Notes: generated by a model from the letters alone, not told the origin. A stretch of 64,000 nt of DNA from Theobroma cacao (GCF_000208745.1 NC_030856.1:9821312-9885311), one strand, 5' to 3'; positions 22,261-33,235 are shown, counted from the first letter of the stretch. Program-made: numbers and translations.

Positions 22261-22650
22261 CTAGACAAAAGCTTTTTTGTTAAAGTCAACTGATAAGTAC
22301 TTCGCATCTTGACTCCATTTAATCAAAGGTTCAATGTCCTGGAAGCCCCTAGTTTCAACTGAGGTCCGCCATTTGTCATGGTGGACCGAGTTCCCATCAC
22401 TTTGACCTTCTGTAGCTGTACCAAACTTCCATTCTGTCCCATCGTCACACCGCCAAACTTCATTGTCATACCAAACTAAAAGGCCTTGTCCTGGCCGCTG
22501 GAGCAATTAGTCCTCTGCCTTCCATCGCTGATCCCTCGTACAATCTTTAGACCAGTACCACTAAATACCAGCAGAACAATCCACACAAGAAACCAACCTG
22601 TCATCATCCTCGTTGATCAAAGGGCCATTCAGCAAAAGCGTACAACTTAA
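22261..22650 (-). pseudogene. Unidentified plant gene fragment
   Basis: One minus-strand frame from about 22648 down to 22261 reads about 130 residues, interrupted by only two stops (near 22562 and 22508). The content is unlike the surrounding transposons: Trp-, Asp- and Cys-containing, for example VSCVDCSAG, WSKDCTRDQRWKAED, LLVWYDNEVWRCDDGTEW and FQDIEPLIKW. I do not recognise the family. The two isolated nonsense codons in an otherwise continuous frame suggest a captured or decayed host exon. A real small exon with sequencing errors is less likely. Confidence 0.4.
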
Positions 22651-23164
22651 TTAATGCAATTAACGCTATAATCATTTTTATGATAACACTTGTCAGTCTC
22701 ACCGCAATAACTTTACTGTAATATAAGTAAAATCTGACTATGACAAGCTATGCCTAAGACTGAGTCAAAGCAAAATCTAATTGGTTAATAGGCTAATAAT
22801 CTACTGTATATGACTGGCCCTTTCTTTTTACTGAAAAGGGGAAAAACCTTTAAGCTTTTGACTTGTGCTTATTGGCACCCGCTCCGCACAAAACCAGGCA
22901 ACAGTAACAACCCAATAAAGTTTGTCACATTGTGTTCGGAATACTTCACATTTTTCCCATTGTTTTTTTGACACAGAAAGCAATCATTCTACTCGCTTGT
23001 AAACATTAGGAATTCCTTTCAATAAAGTATGGTAGAGATAGCAAATCTTGTTGACTGTAAAAATGGGTTGGTGAGTCATCGAAAAAGAACAAATTATTAC
23101 ATAGTGATCAGTCTATGTATTCAGAGTTTAATTTTTTACTTATGCCAGAAGGGAAATTTTTTAT
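22651..23164. other. Intergenic, no gene seen
   Basis: AT-rich; no coding remnant, RNA gene or element end recognised. Confidence 0.4.
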
Positions 23165-24230
23165 TACATATTTATAAAATAAGGAAAGCATGCAGTAAAA
23201 TAATAGGTATTTATAACAAAAATGAAAAATAAATTTTACTAAAATTAATATATGATTGCTTCGAATAAAAAATTAAATATATTATGTTTTTCAAAAAATA
23301 AATAATTTTATTAAATTTTAAAACCGAAATGCCATGTCAAGTCTCTCATCCGATTGACCAAAAATTTTTATGATATTAACACCCGATTTGGATAAAGATC
23401 ATGTACAATTACACCATCACTGCCAAACAAAAAGAAGCGGGTCGCTTCCATCTTAACCAAATTAACAAAGAAAATTAAATTGATAAAAATGACCTGAACA
23501 GTGAACAGTGGGTGGCTTCCATCTATCGACGTCGTAGGTGTCTCTGCACATAACATGAATCGTAGCTTGATAACGTCAAGAATTTCATTTTAGATGTTAT
23601 TATACTTGAGAAATCAATCTTTTAATGCAATATGCATCAAAGACGTGCAACATGCTGTGTCCCAACTTTGATTTATATATTTGAGTGATGGTTTCCTTGG
23701 GATGGCTGTTGATTTTTAATTGTTTTTACTGCTCTGTTATCTTGAATTTTCTGTTGATGTTGTTGGTATATATTTAGTATGGTGGCTGATGCTGATGACT
23801 TTTTATACTCTTTCTTGAGTATGGTTTTGATTTAACTTTACTGCGGTTAGTTTTATGTTCTGATTCTAGTGTTAAATGATTTATTTTATTTTATTTTGTT
23901 TCATAAAGTATTCAAATAGTCTCTAACTGGTACACTTACTTTTGATTTGTCTAATTTTGGTATAGATTTGACTTTATATCAATTTTCTAATATATATTTA
24001 AATTAATCTATATGGTCAAGAAAAAAAAAATATTTGAGTGAAAGTATTTAACTTTTTACATCTGAATATTTAATTTAATATTAAGTATTTTAAAGGGTCG
24101 AATTTAAAATTTTTTCATATAAAAAAATAAAATTTTAATATACTTCCAAATATAGGAACTTCAAGCCTAAATATTACCGCCTGTGCAGAGTTGACAATCT
24201 CTTAGGCAGGTTAAGGTTTCGTCCACTTTT
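23165..24230. repeat. Upstream duplication block, copy 2 (matches 2160-2760)
   Basis: Contains the same ordered segments as 2160-2760. About 23670-24030 has no counterpart in copy 1 and is T-rich with 'gttgatgttgttgg' and an A-run near 24020, resembling a LINE 3' tail. The block lies upstream of gene 2 as copy 1 lies upstream of gene 1. Confidence 0.7.
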
Positions 24231-24584
24231 GTATTGAAATCTTTAAAAAGAAATTGAGATTGCCAAAATATGTAATCACGTGAAGTAATCAAATACTTCT
24301 TTTAAAAATGTAGTAAAAAGTAGAACAAGAACCCACACCTCTTTTGTATTGTTGGGAGCTTGCCTGTGGCTATGTCGTGGTTTCCATTGATATTTCTATT
24401 TTTCCTTTTTTAAGAGAGAGAGAGAGAGAGAAGATTTTGTGGAGTAGTTGAAGCTTTTGGCTTAAGGTGTTTGAAAAGTGGACTGTAGCGGAGGTGTATG
24501 GACTAGGATATTGTATATAATTGATGGTAGCTTATGAGCTTGTTTGTGATTGTGTTCTGGATGAGGGGTTGATTTTCTGAAACT
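24231..24584. other. Intergenic with (GA)n microsatellite
   Basis: An uninterrupted purine GA run at 24414-24431. No gene seen. Confidence 0.5.
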
Positions 24585-24980
24585 TTTTTTTTTTTGAAAA
24601 TTAGATTCGCTTCATTAGCTGAACAGGAATAGCCCTTTACAATTGGAAACAGACTAACAGAGAATCCTAAGTCAGTCCTGGTACACTGTTGTCAACCTGG
24701 CTTACAAAAAAAAAAATAGCCAGTGGAATTAGCCTATCACTATACAAAATTCTCATCATTAGCTCACTCATTCTCAGCTATACATCCCAGTATCACCCAA
24801 AAATTTACTAAGCAGTACAGAACAAGTAAGCAAGAGAAACAAGGCTAGTAAGCCACGTTTCCTTTTCTTTCTAATCCTTACACTCAATAACATCAGCTCC
24901 AGCAACAACATTCAGCCCACAACAGAAGGCCAGATGGCCAGGTTTAGACGCAGCCCTCCCTTGGTTACGCATTGATGTAG
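24585..24980 (-). mobile_element. Reverse-oriented LINE 3' end
   Basis: A T-run at 24583-24594 followed by 'gaaaattagattcgcttcat' reads on the minus strand as a LINE 3' UTR running into poly(A). No coding part can be recognised. Confidence 0.45.
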
Positions 24981-24989
24981 TTTCACCAT

Positions 24990-25192
24990 TCCTGTTATGG
25001 TCGTAGGATTTGTTAAGGGGTGATTGTCGGCTGTTTTAATGCACCCCCTTTCTGAGTTTCCGTATGAGATAATAGGATGATAAGGAGACCGGGCAAGGCT
25101 ATATTCCTTGCTATCCTCACTGATCTTCTTATGATCAGTTTATTCCTTTGATACATAATAAAATTCCTTTTGATTGAGAAAAAAAAAAAACC
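24990..25192 (+). mobile_element. LINE 3' UTR with poly(A) tail
   Basis: Ends 'gatacataataaaattcc' and then an A-run at 25178-25190, a typical plant LINE 3' end on the plus strand. A truncated copy of about 200 bp. The minus-strand ORF 25013-25213 is an antisense shadow. Confidence 0.5.
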
Positions 25193-25240
25193 GGCATCTC
25201 TTAAAACATACATTATTTTTATATTTTATACATGGTCTTT

Positions 25241-25265
25241 ACAATATATATATATATATATATAT
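25241..25265. repeat. (TA)n microsatellite
   Basis: Uninterrupted TA run of about 25 bases. Confidence 0.85.
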
Positions 25266-25384
25266 ACTTGCTATGTAAAGCTAGGTAGGGAAGAAAAAGG
25301 AAGCTTTTATGCTTAATTTCTTACCTTCAATATTTTTCCTATTCTTTGATCTCTTCACCTATAAATTCTTACCTTTATTTTATG

Positions 25385-25490
25385 TCCTTTACTTTCATAT
25401 GAACTTCTTTTTACTACTTTTTTTAATGCTTAAATTTGAGCATTATAAACACAAATGATAGCATAAAATACATTATCTTAATGCAAAGAA
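25385..25490. repeat. Upstream duplication block copy 2, second patch
   Basis: Aligns with 3750-3840, continuing the gene 1/gene 2 upstream duplication. It is nearer to the gene here because copy 1 was expanded by Copia A and LINE A. Confidence 0.6.
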
Positions 25491-25682
25491 ATTATTAGAC
25501 TAACTTTGTATTTTTAAAATATATTAAATCATAAATAGGTAAAATAAAAAAGAATTTTTAAGCCTAGCTAAAAGAGTATTATATATTTATATTGGCAGGA
25601 AAATAACTCTGCTCATGCTCTTGCATGCAGGTGGATGTTGACTTTGAGGTCCTTGTATTTATAATGCATATTAACTCTCTAT

Positions 25683-26061
25683 GGCTTGAAGATCTCGAGT
25701 TACAAGGGTTGGTGAAGATATATTATATGTATTGTCGCCATTCTAGATTGGGGTAGCTGAAATTCCTATTCCTTGATTTTAAACTGTTGTTCAATCTCTC
25801 GTAATATTTGCGTAACAAAGAATCAAAGGCAAAAATTTTGCCTTCCCTTGCTCAAACGACATGCTTCTTGTCTTGCTGAAAATTTCAGATCAATTCCTCA
25901 AAACGTCATCACCATGTAATTATTAATTAAGATCATCAAGAAACCTCAACTGTTTCCCTGCTATTTATATTGCGCCCTTCTCTTTTGGTGAATTCACCCA
26001 TCAGTTTTCATCAAAGAAACCCTCTTTTACACACAACAAGCACAGCCTTTTCTACTCACCA
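25683..26061 (+). promoter_or_regulatory. Gene 2 proximal promoter and 5' UTR
   Basis: Close match to 14174-14551. TATTTATA at 25962-25969 is 100 bp before the ATG, and the ACGTCA core is at 25903-25908. Distances between elements are the same within a few bases in the two genes. Confidence 0.65.
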
Positions 26062-27591
26062 ATGGCTCCTAGCTTTGATGATAGCAGCTCGCTTTTCAAC
26101 TTTGTTGTCCGAGATGGAAATGGTGTCAAAGGAATAGTGGACTTAGGCTTGTCGAAGGTGCCACAGGCTTACATGCAACCACCAAAAGAGCGAATAGACA
26201 AGCAAAACGCGAGCAAACATGAGCAACCACCGATTGATTTGTCGAGGCTAGGTGGCCCTGATCATGATGAAGTGGTCAAGGAAATTGTTAGAGCTGCTGA
26301 GACTCTGGGCTTCTTCCAAGTTGTGAACCATGGAGTGCCTGTTGAACTACTAGAGTCCCTTAAGGATACCGCGCATAATTTCTTCAGCCTGCCCCCTGAA
26401 AGGAAGGCTATTTATCTCACAGAAGTGAGTCCTACCCCGTTAGTGAAGTACGGAACGAGCTTCGTGCCAGAGAAAGAGCGAGCATTAGAATGGAAAGATT
26501 ATATCAGCATGCAATACACCAGTGATGCCGAAGCTCTTGAACATTGGCCTATTGAGTGCAGGTGAGATATAAAGTCGTTTTTATGCATGTTTTGTCTTTG
26601 CACCTTCTATTCTTTTACATGTTTTTTACTTTCTAGGGAAGTGGCACTTGAATACCTGAGGACATCAATCGGCATGGTGAGCAAATTGCTTGAAGTTTTA
26701 ATGGGAAATCTAGGGGTGAAACCAGAAGACTCAAAGATCGACGCACTCTTTGATAAGAAGATGATTAATATGAACTTCTATCCAACATGTCCTAATCCAG
26801 ATCTCACAGTAGGAGTAGGACGTCACTCCGATATGGGTACTCTTACCGTCTTATTGCAGGATGGAATTGGTGGTTTATATGTGAAAATTGAAGATGATAT
26901 AGATTTTGGAAAGAAAGGAGAGTGGATAGAGATCCCTCCTATCCCTGGTGCTTTGGTCATCAATGTTGGCGATATGTTACAGGTACCCATCAAAGTTCTT
27001 TTTTTTTTTTGAAAGGCAACTTCTCATTAACAGCCATAGGCCATTCAAAAGCAGTGGTTTGCAGCCTTTATTCACCCATCAAAGGCATAAAAGCTCAAAC
27101 CACCCTACAATAAGGGGAAGTGTCGGTGATAAGCACAAAAAATCCATCACACACTATACACAGTGAGAGATGGATCCTTAACATACCACAGATGTGCCTA
27201 CCACCTATCAAATTCATTAATGCGAGTTTGAAACCTTTTTGCTTCGATGAAAAATTAGTCATTTGAAACAAGTAGAAGATTCAAACAATCAAAAAGCTTT
27301 AAACCTAACTATCATTTTTAACATGCCTTTCATCGGCAGATACTAAGCAATGGAAAGTACAAAAGTGCAGAGCACAGAGTTCGTACCACAAGCACAAAAT
27401 CAAGAGTTTCAATACCAATATTTACAATTCCAAAACCAACAGAAAAGATTGCACCGTTGCCTCAAGTGGTTGAGAAAGATGGAATTGCTCTTTATAGAGA
27501 GTTTGTTCTTGCTGATTACATGAACAATTTTTTTGGAAATGCACACGACGGCAAGAAGTCCCTTGATTTTGCAAAAATTAATTCTGCATGA
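26062..27591 (+). CDS. S8H: Scopoletin 8-hydroxylase-like 2-oxoglutarate dioxygenase (gene 2)
   Basis: Tandem paralog of gene 1 with the same exon lengths except the last: 26062-26561 (500 nt), 26637-26982 (346 nt) and 27340-27591 (252 nt), giving 365 aa. All introns are GT-AG and phases match gene 1. Iron ligands H230, D232 and H294 and the 2-oxoglutarate Arg304 are present, as are NFYPTCPNP and FFQVVNHG. By hand alignment it differs from gene 1 at 14 of 167 residues in exon 1, 28 of 115 in exon 2 and 7 of 80 in exon 3. The C-terminus ends ...FAKINSA: a 1-nt difference at the gene 1 stop moves the stop codon three residues on. Intron 2 is enlarged by a retroelement tail. Likely role as for gene 1: oxidation of scopoletin or a related coumarin intermediate. 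Confidence 0.8.
27001..27235 (-). mobile_element. Retroelement 3' end inside intron 2 of gene 2
   Basis: A T-run at 26998-27010 starts about 230 bp that are absent from the 131-bp intron 2 of gene 1. Read on the minus strand it ends in poly(A), as a 5'-truncated LINE or SINE would. It lies well inside the intron and leaves both splice sites intact. Confidence 0.6.
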
Positions 27592-28557
27592 CTGAAATTT
27601 GAGAAAAGTCAGTAGGCATGAATGTGTTCTTAACTTGGTACGTCGTTTGATACTTTTTGGTGTTTACCAATAAATAAGTTGGCGATTTATACACTCAATC
27701 TCAAATTATTCTTCAACCGCTTCGTTCTTCTTTCTATGGACTCAAATGTGAAGTTGTGGACCCAAATCTCGATCTCAAGACATGAAGAGAGTACGTATAC
27801 TGAACGTTTGTTGTCCAATGTTTACTGTAAAATTCAAGATGTAGTGTGAAACTTGTTACCTGATCTCTATCAAAGCTGAAGGAAAGCTCCTCTCTAATGT
27901 ACTTAATGTTTGTTTAATGAATAACCAAGTAGCAAGATTTGTGGTATATTTTCTAAGAGTATTGTTAATTTTTCCTATATTTATTCTCCGAGATTGTGTC
28001 CCAATAGATATTTTGGCATAGTTTGTAAATAAATAATATATCAGCATCAATTATTTCCTGTGCTTATCAGGACAAAGTGTAAGATAATTAACAAACATCG
28101 TCCACTTTTTAACAGTCATGGATAAATTACACTCTATGACAATAAAAAAATTGATATTTTTTATTCTTGACCTTTTCAAATTGTATCAAAATCAAATCAT
28201 CAGAGAAATGTTAAAACTTTAAAAAATAAAATTGACATTAACGTCGTCATATTAACATTATCACATGTTCATGTAAATATATTTAATAAATTTAATAAAT
28301 TTTCGAAGTTATTAATTGTATACGTATAAAATTGAAAAACATAAAACCAAGGACCTGTCTTTCGCCAAATCCGAGTCCCAAGCGCAGCTACTCCACCGGC
28401 AATGACTCAATATGAGACCCTTTGGAGATATCTCCATTAATGGTGGTAAATGATATGTCAATTGTTGTTTATTGTTTTGATTTTTTTTTTTTCAAACAAG
28501 AACATAAATTGAAATTAAGTCTGATTTTAAAAGTTATTACATGAATTGTCATATTAA
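27592..28557. other. Gene 2 3' flank and intergenic DNA
   Basis: No gene. The 3' flank does not resemble that of gene 1. The minus-strand ORF 27856-28050 has no recognisable features. Confidence 0.45.
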
Positions 28558-28977
28558 GAGCCTGTTTAGCTTGACTTTTTCTAACTTAAAAGTTATTATA
28601 AAGCTCTTATGAAAAATAATATCTTTTAAAATTAAGGTAAAATTGTTTGGTAAATTTTTTTTTATAATTTCTTTTTTGTAAGTTATAATCTTTATTAAAA
28701 TTATCATAAAAAGCATTTTTAAAAGGGTAATATTGTAATTATTTTTAACAAATGAGGATATTTTTGAAACAAAAATAAAAATTTTCTTATATTTTTAAAA
28801 GAAGAGAAGAAAAAGCTCCTTTTTGAAGTTTTTTTTTAAGCTCTTTTTTTAAAAATTTTGTTCTTAAAAAAAAAACTACTTTTTTTTAAGAGCTTCTCAA
28901 AAGATTATATTTGACCTGATTTTTACTTTTAAGAGGTAAATAAACTGAAAAAAAAGCTAGGTCAAACATACACTAAA
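28558..28977. mobile_element. hAT-like MITE
   Basis: Left end 'gagcctgtttagcttgact' and right end (reverse complement) 'gtatgtttgacctagct' form imperfect terminal inverted repeats of the type common in plant hAT MITEs. The interior is noncoding and A/T-rich and largely self-complementary. The expected 8-bp target duplication could not be confirmed. Confidence 0.5.
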
Positions 28978-29288
28978 CTTGCGCCAAAGGGGAAACTCTC
29001 CTTTTCTATTGGAGCTCAACGATCGAATAGAGTTTTTCAGGACCAAGAATAATAAAACAAAGAACTCTTTGTCCTTTAAACACCCCAAGCAAATCTTAAA
29101 CCTTTCTAAGTCGATTAAGTAACTTGATGATTTCATCGAAAAAAAATCTTCTTTTTTTTTTACAAAAAAAAAGTTGGCTCTTTGTATTGATCTAAAGAGC
29201 ATATACGGAGTACAAAAAAAGAGATTAGCCTAGATGGCTTTCTCTTAATAAAAAAAGATTAGCAGCACGAACTTAATATGAGATAAAG

Positions 29289-30010
29289 CTAATCACCTCC
29301 TTCACTATCAAGAAAAACATCGTCCGCAATAGCCCACATTACATCACTTTGCCTACCTATACCAGTTTTTGAAAGATTATCTGTCACTGTATTTGCAGAT
29401 CGTGGCAGTTTCCTCACGATCCAACTCCCTATCTTAGATTTGAATCTTTCAATCTTCATGATTGTGCTTCTCAGTCTCCATGGCACCTGCTATGGGTTTA
29501 ACACCCATGTGACAGTGTTGGAGGAGTCACTTTCAAAAATAATGTTGTGTTTTCTTGCCCAATCAGAAACAGCAATTATCTGGAAAACCTTCCAAAAGAG
29601 CCATCAGTTCAGCAGCACTAGAGTCCATCACTCCCATAGATTTAGAGAAAATAAGCAACATGCTGCCTTTGTCATCCCTGAAGACGCCCCCTATTCCAAC
29701 CTACCTCGGGCATCCTTTGACAGCAACATCAACGTTGCACTTCACACTCCCATGGGGTGGTTCTTCCCACATCAGTATCAGTTCATTCTTCTTAGCTTTA
29801 ATGGTATTAACACCACAAATCTAGGATCTCTAAATAAGTCCGGAACAGAGAGGTTAAGCTCAGGTCACTTTGCCTTCACCCACCATGCAAGTCTCAATTT
29901 AATTAGCTCGAAAGTTTTCTCACTGTTCCACATCTTACCTTTGAACACCACTTCATTACGGGAAAGCCAAATGGACCAGGCAATGACGTAAAAAGCCATC
30001 TTCCACACCT
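29289..30010 (-). pseudogene. LINE B RNase H remnant
   Basis: C-terminal RNase H with the closing motif VRKLPRSANTVTDNLSKTG. Upstream on the minus strand more of the domain continues in other frames (catalytic Asp in a 'DSSAAELMA'-type block near 29600-29620 and ESDSSNTVTWV at about 29515). The frame changes at least twice. Confidence 0.65.
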
Positions 30011-30238
30011 TTCCGTTTTTCATGCCACCCCCCAACTCACATCACAATTGGAAGCAAATAATTGGATTTTCATACATAACCCAATAACCCATTTAATATT
30101 CCAGAATCCACAGCACTAATACCCCAATTTCCAAGTCTCAAAGCATGAGAAAAACAAGTGGTTAATAGACTTCATACCTGATCTACACAGCAAGCAGTAA
30201 GCATTGTTTCAGTTAATGATGCCTCTGACCGCAAGTTC

Positions 30239-30841
30239 TTAACACATCGCTAGCCTCCCTTTCAATAATTGACAGCAGAAGCATTCCACTTTATAGGGAG
30301 CCAATCCTTCCGATAACTCCTTCCACACATTAGAGCTAACGTTGTTTTGCATTAGGACCGCACAGCAAAAAGATTTAGTGGTATAATTCCCACTCATATT
30401 TCTGCTCCAAATGAGCTTATCTTTGAACTGCTCATTTAAAACTTGCCGCCGAGATAACAGATCCGAGAATTCTTGCCATTGTTGCTCTTCCCAGCCAAAG
30501 ACTCTTCTTCTCAAACCAACACGCCACACCCATTGATTATCCACCCATCTACCAAATTCCTCAATCTTACCCACTTTGTTAATGGTTAAAGCGAAAATTC
30601 TAGGAAAATGGACAGAAAGCAAGACTCCTGATATCCACTGATCCTTCCGGAGATTAATATGCTTTCCGTTCCCCACCATATAACACACACCTTCTGTAGT
30701 GATTCTACTCAAAGCGGAGTTGTCCGTAATTGGTTTCATGATGTTCCTCCAGACGTTAGATATTTTTCTCGGATTTCCCTGAAGTGGCAGCAAAGCCTTT
30801 GAATCACATTCCATTTTTCCAGCCAGCAATTTTCTCCACAA
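30239..30841 (-). pseudogene. LINE B ORF2 segment between RT and RNase H (zf-RVT region)
   Basis: A 200-residue open stretch with the features of the RT-to-RNase H linker of plant LINEs: MWRKLLAGKMECDSKALLP, then GVCYMVGNGKHINLRKDQWISG (the 'G.G..I.FW.D.W' block), then WSRNMSGNYTTKSF (the 'G.Y..KS' block), then VECFCCQLLKGRL. It is a reverse-transcriptase-derived segment, not a host gene. It is open by chance conservation but cut off from RT and RNase H by stops. Confidence 0.75.
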
Positions 30842-31034
30842 ACTCCTTTCTTCGTTACTATATCGCCATAGCCACTTGTTTAAGAATCTCTATTCTTAAC
30901 ATGGAGATCCATAGTGCCAAACCCCCCCAAATCCCAATATGACTACGCTGACTCCCAATTAACATAATAAATTCTTTTTCTTTCAACAGTATCTCCTTAT
31001 AAGAAACGTCTTTGAATTTTGTCCAAGGCTTCCT

Positions 31035-32062
31035 TTACTCTAGCCGGTAGTGAAAACATTGACATAAAAAAAAAAAAACAAGCAAGCTGCAAAGAACTAA
31101 CCTCAATAAAGTCACTCTGCCACCATGCAAGAGAGATCTCGCCTTCCATGTTGACAACCTAGCATCAAATTTATTCACAATCAGGCTCCACTTTCTGATT
31201 GAATTCATGATTGTACCAAGCCATAAGCCCAGATACGTCGTTGGGAGTTTTTCAGCTTTACTTGCAATCCTACTAAGCCATCCTTCGACAATTTCATGAT
31301 CAAGACCTATCCCATACAAATTGCTTTTATTGAAGTTGATCTTGAGTCCGGAAACAACTTGAAAACACCTTAACACTCGTTTAGCATTTAATAAACTAAT
31401 TAAACAGGGCCTGCATAAGATTACCGTGTCATCAGCAAATTGTAAGTGGGAGATAGCAACCTTTCTTTCTCCAACTTCAACCACTTGGCAAAGCCCTAGT
31501 CTAACAGCCTTGTTCATCATAACACTAAGGGCTTTCGCAATGCAATTGAAGAGAAAAAGAGACATTGGATATCCTTGGCAGAGACCATTCATTCTAAATT
31601 AATTCATAAGGGAGCCATTCACTAACACAGAAATAGAGGCAGTAGGCAAATACGCTTTAACCCATCATCTTTACCTTTCCCCAAACCCCATTTTCTCTAA
31701 GATCATGTCCAAAAAATACCATTCCACACTATTGTATGCCTTCTCAAAGTCAACTTTAAACTACAATCCACTACTCCCTTCCTTTCTTAGTCAATCACTT
31801 CATTGGCGATCAGGTGATAGTCAACAAGTTGCCTCCCCTCAATTAAAGCAAACTAATTGTCGCTTATCACTTCTCTGATGACCGTTTTAAGCCAATTGGC
31901 AAAAGTCTTGGCGATGATTTTATAGAGACTACTGACAAGGCTTATGGGCCGATATTCATTGATAGAGGTAGGGCTACTATTCTTAAGTACTAGCGTTATA
32001 AAGGAAGAGTTAACCTTGTATCCCAAAGTCGTTGAATTGTATAAATCCTCCATAAACTTCAT
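31035..32062 (-). pseudogene. LINE B reverse transcriptase remnant
   Basis: Target-primed reverse transcriptase of a plant LINE. The segment 32062-31853 has FITLVLKNSSPTSINEYRPISL (the RT entry block). After a broken middle part, 31592-31035 has LCQGYPMSLFLFNCIAKAL and HLQFADDTVIL with the catalytic Asp pair, then GLKINFNKSN and PTTYLGLWLG. The stop before 31592 and the frame change near 31850 make it inactive. Confidence 0.85.
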
Positions 32063-32689
32063 AACTCCTTCCTTTATGTTGCACGATTATCTCTTAAAAA
32101 AAACTAAGATTGTAACCATCGGGACTAGGGGCTTTGCTACCTTCACAACTCAAGATCGTTTGCCAAACTTCTTGTTCTGTGAATGGCTTTTCAAGGTGTT
32201 CAACAAAACTCCTCTTCAATTTTCTAAAACTCTCAACCCACTCATGCAATGGTGTTTCTCTCCCTTTCTTGTAAACTTTCTGAAAGTGCTTTGCAATTTC
32301 AAATTTAAGGTCCTAAGGGTCTTCAACCACTTTTCCCCCAATATCCAGTTTACTAATGGAGTTGCTCGTCCTCCTTGCCGAGGCTATATTGTGGAAGAAC
32401 CTGGTTTTTTTGTCACTTTCTAAATGCCATTTAACTTTCGACTTTTGCCACCAGCTTCTTTCTACCATAATGCATATATTTTTTTATTTCTTTTTATAAA
32501 TGGGTCCTATGCATAAGGCGTTTCTAAAAATAAACCTCTTTATACTTTTAATTGTTTTTAATCAAGAAAGTTAAAATTTGAACAAAATTCCTTTAATGAA
32601 ATCAATCCATTTGTTTGACTCCGTGCCTCAAACTGACTTATATTCTTTGAGCTTTCTTCACCAGACCATTTATCTCTGGAGTATTCCTT

Positions 32690-32850
32690 ACCAGAAAGAA
32701 AAATATTTAAGCATTTTGAGTATTTTGGAGTAATTTTTGATACACAAAGAAAACTTTTGAGCGTTTTGAGCATTTTTAAGCATTTTGGAGTGATTTTTTA
32801 TATATGAAGAAAAACCTTTGAGCATTTTGAGCATTTTGAGTATTCTTTGT
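32690..32850. repeat. Short tandem repeat around GAGCATTTT
   Basis: Multiple copies of 'gagcattttgagcattttg' and 'ttggagt.atttttta' across about 150 bp, with two ~65-bp higher-order units. Noncoding. Confidence 0.7.
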
Positions 32851-32934
32851 AAAGTAAGCATATTCGGTAATTATGTTGTTAAATGGAATAGGGTGTATAG
32901 TTTGAAGTTATTGATTTTGTTAAATGGAATTTAG

Positions 32935-33235
32935 GCATTGAGTTATTAGGTTTTAGGTATTGCATGACTGACTTTGGACATTGCGTGATTAATTTTTAAG
33001 CATCGCGTGACTAATTTTTAGGTATTGCATGACTTGTTAGTAAGACATTACGTGACTAGTTAGTAAGGCATTGTATAACTTAGGCATTGCTTAAAAATCA
33101 ATCACGCAATAACTAAAATCAGTCACGCAATGATTAAGTCACGTAATACTTAAAAATCAGTCTCGCAATGCTTAAAAATCAGTCTCGCAATACTTAAAAA
33201 TCAATAACACAATGCCTAAAAACTAGTAATATAAT
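32935..33235. repeat. Minisatellite forming an imperfect fold-back
   Basis: The left half (32935-33080) repeats 'ggcattgcgtgactaatttt' variants about every 20-25 bp. The right half (33085-33235) repeats the reverse complement, 'aaaaatcagtcacgcaatg'. The centre is near 33080. The whole could fold into a long imperfect hairpin. Confidence 0.75.

Larger units (their letters stand above)
29149..32470 (-). mobile_element. LINE B, 5'-truncated, minus strand
   Basis: Non-LTR retrotransposon covering 3.3 kb. The poly(A) tail is the T-run at 29149-29161. Reading leftward from 32470 the order is: endonuclease-RT linker, reverse transcriptase, zinc-finger RVT region, RNase H, 3' UTR. ORF1 and the endonuclease are missing, typical of incomplete reverse transcription. 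Plus-strand ORFs at 29440-29991, 29555-29824 and 31944-32423 are antisense shadows. Confidence 0.85.

Noticed and set aside
29440..29991. 183-codon plus-strand ORF
   Set aside because: It is antisense to the RNase H region of LINE B, whose minus-strand motifs are clear.
30239..30841. 200-codon minus-strand ORF as a host gene
   Set aside because: It has the G-G--INLRKDQW and GNYTTKSF blocks of the LINE RT-to-RNase H linker and lies in order within LINE B.
32935..33235. CRISPR array
   Set aside because: Repeats are imperfect, spacers are not unique, the unit inverts at the centre, and this is plant nuclear DNA.
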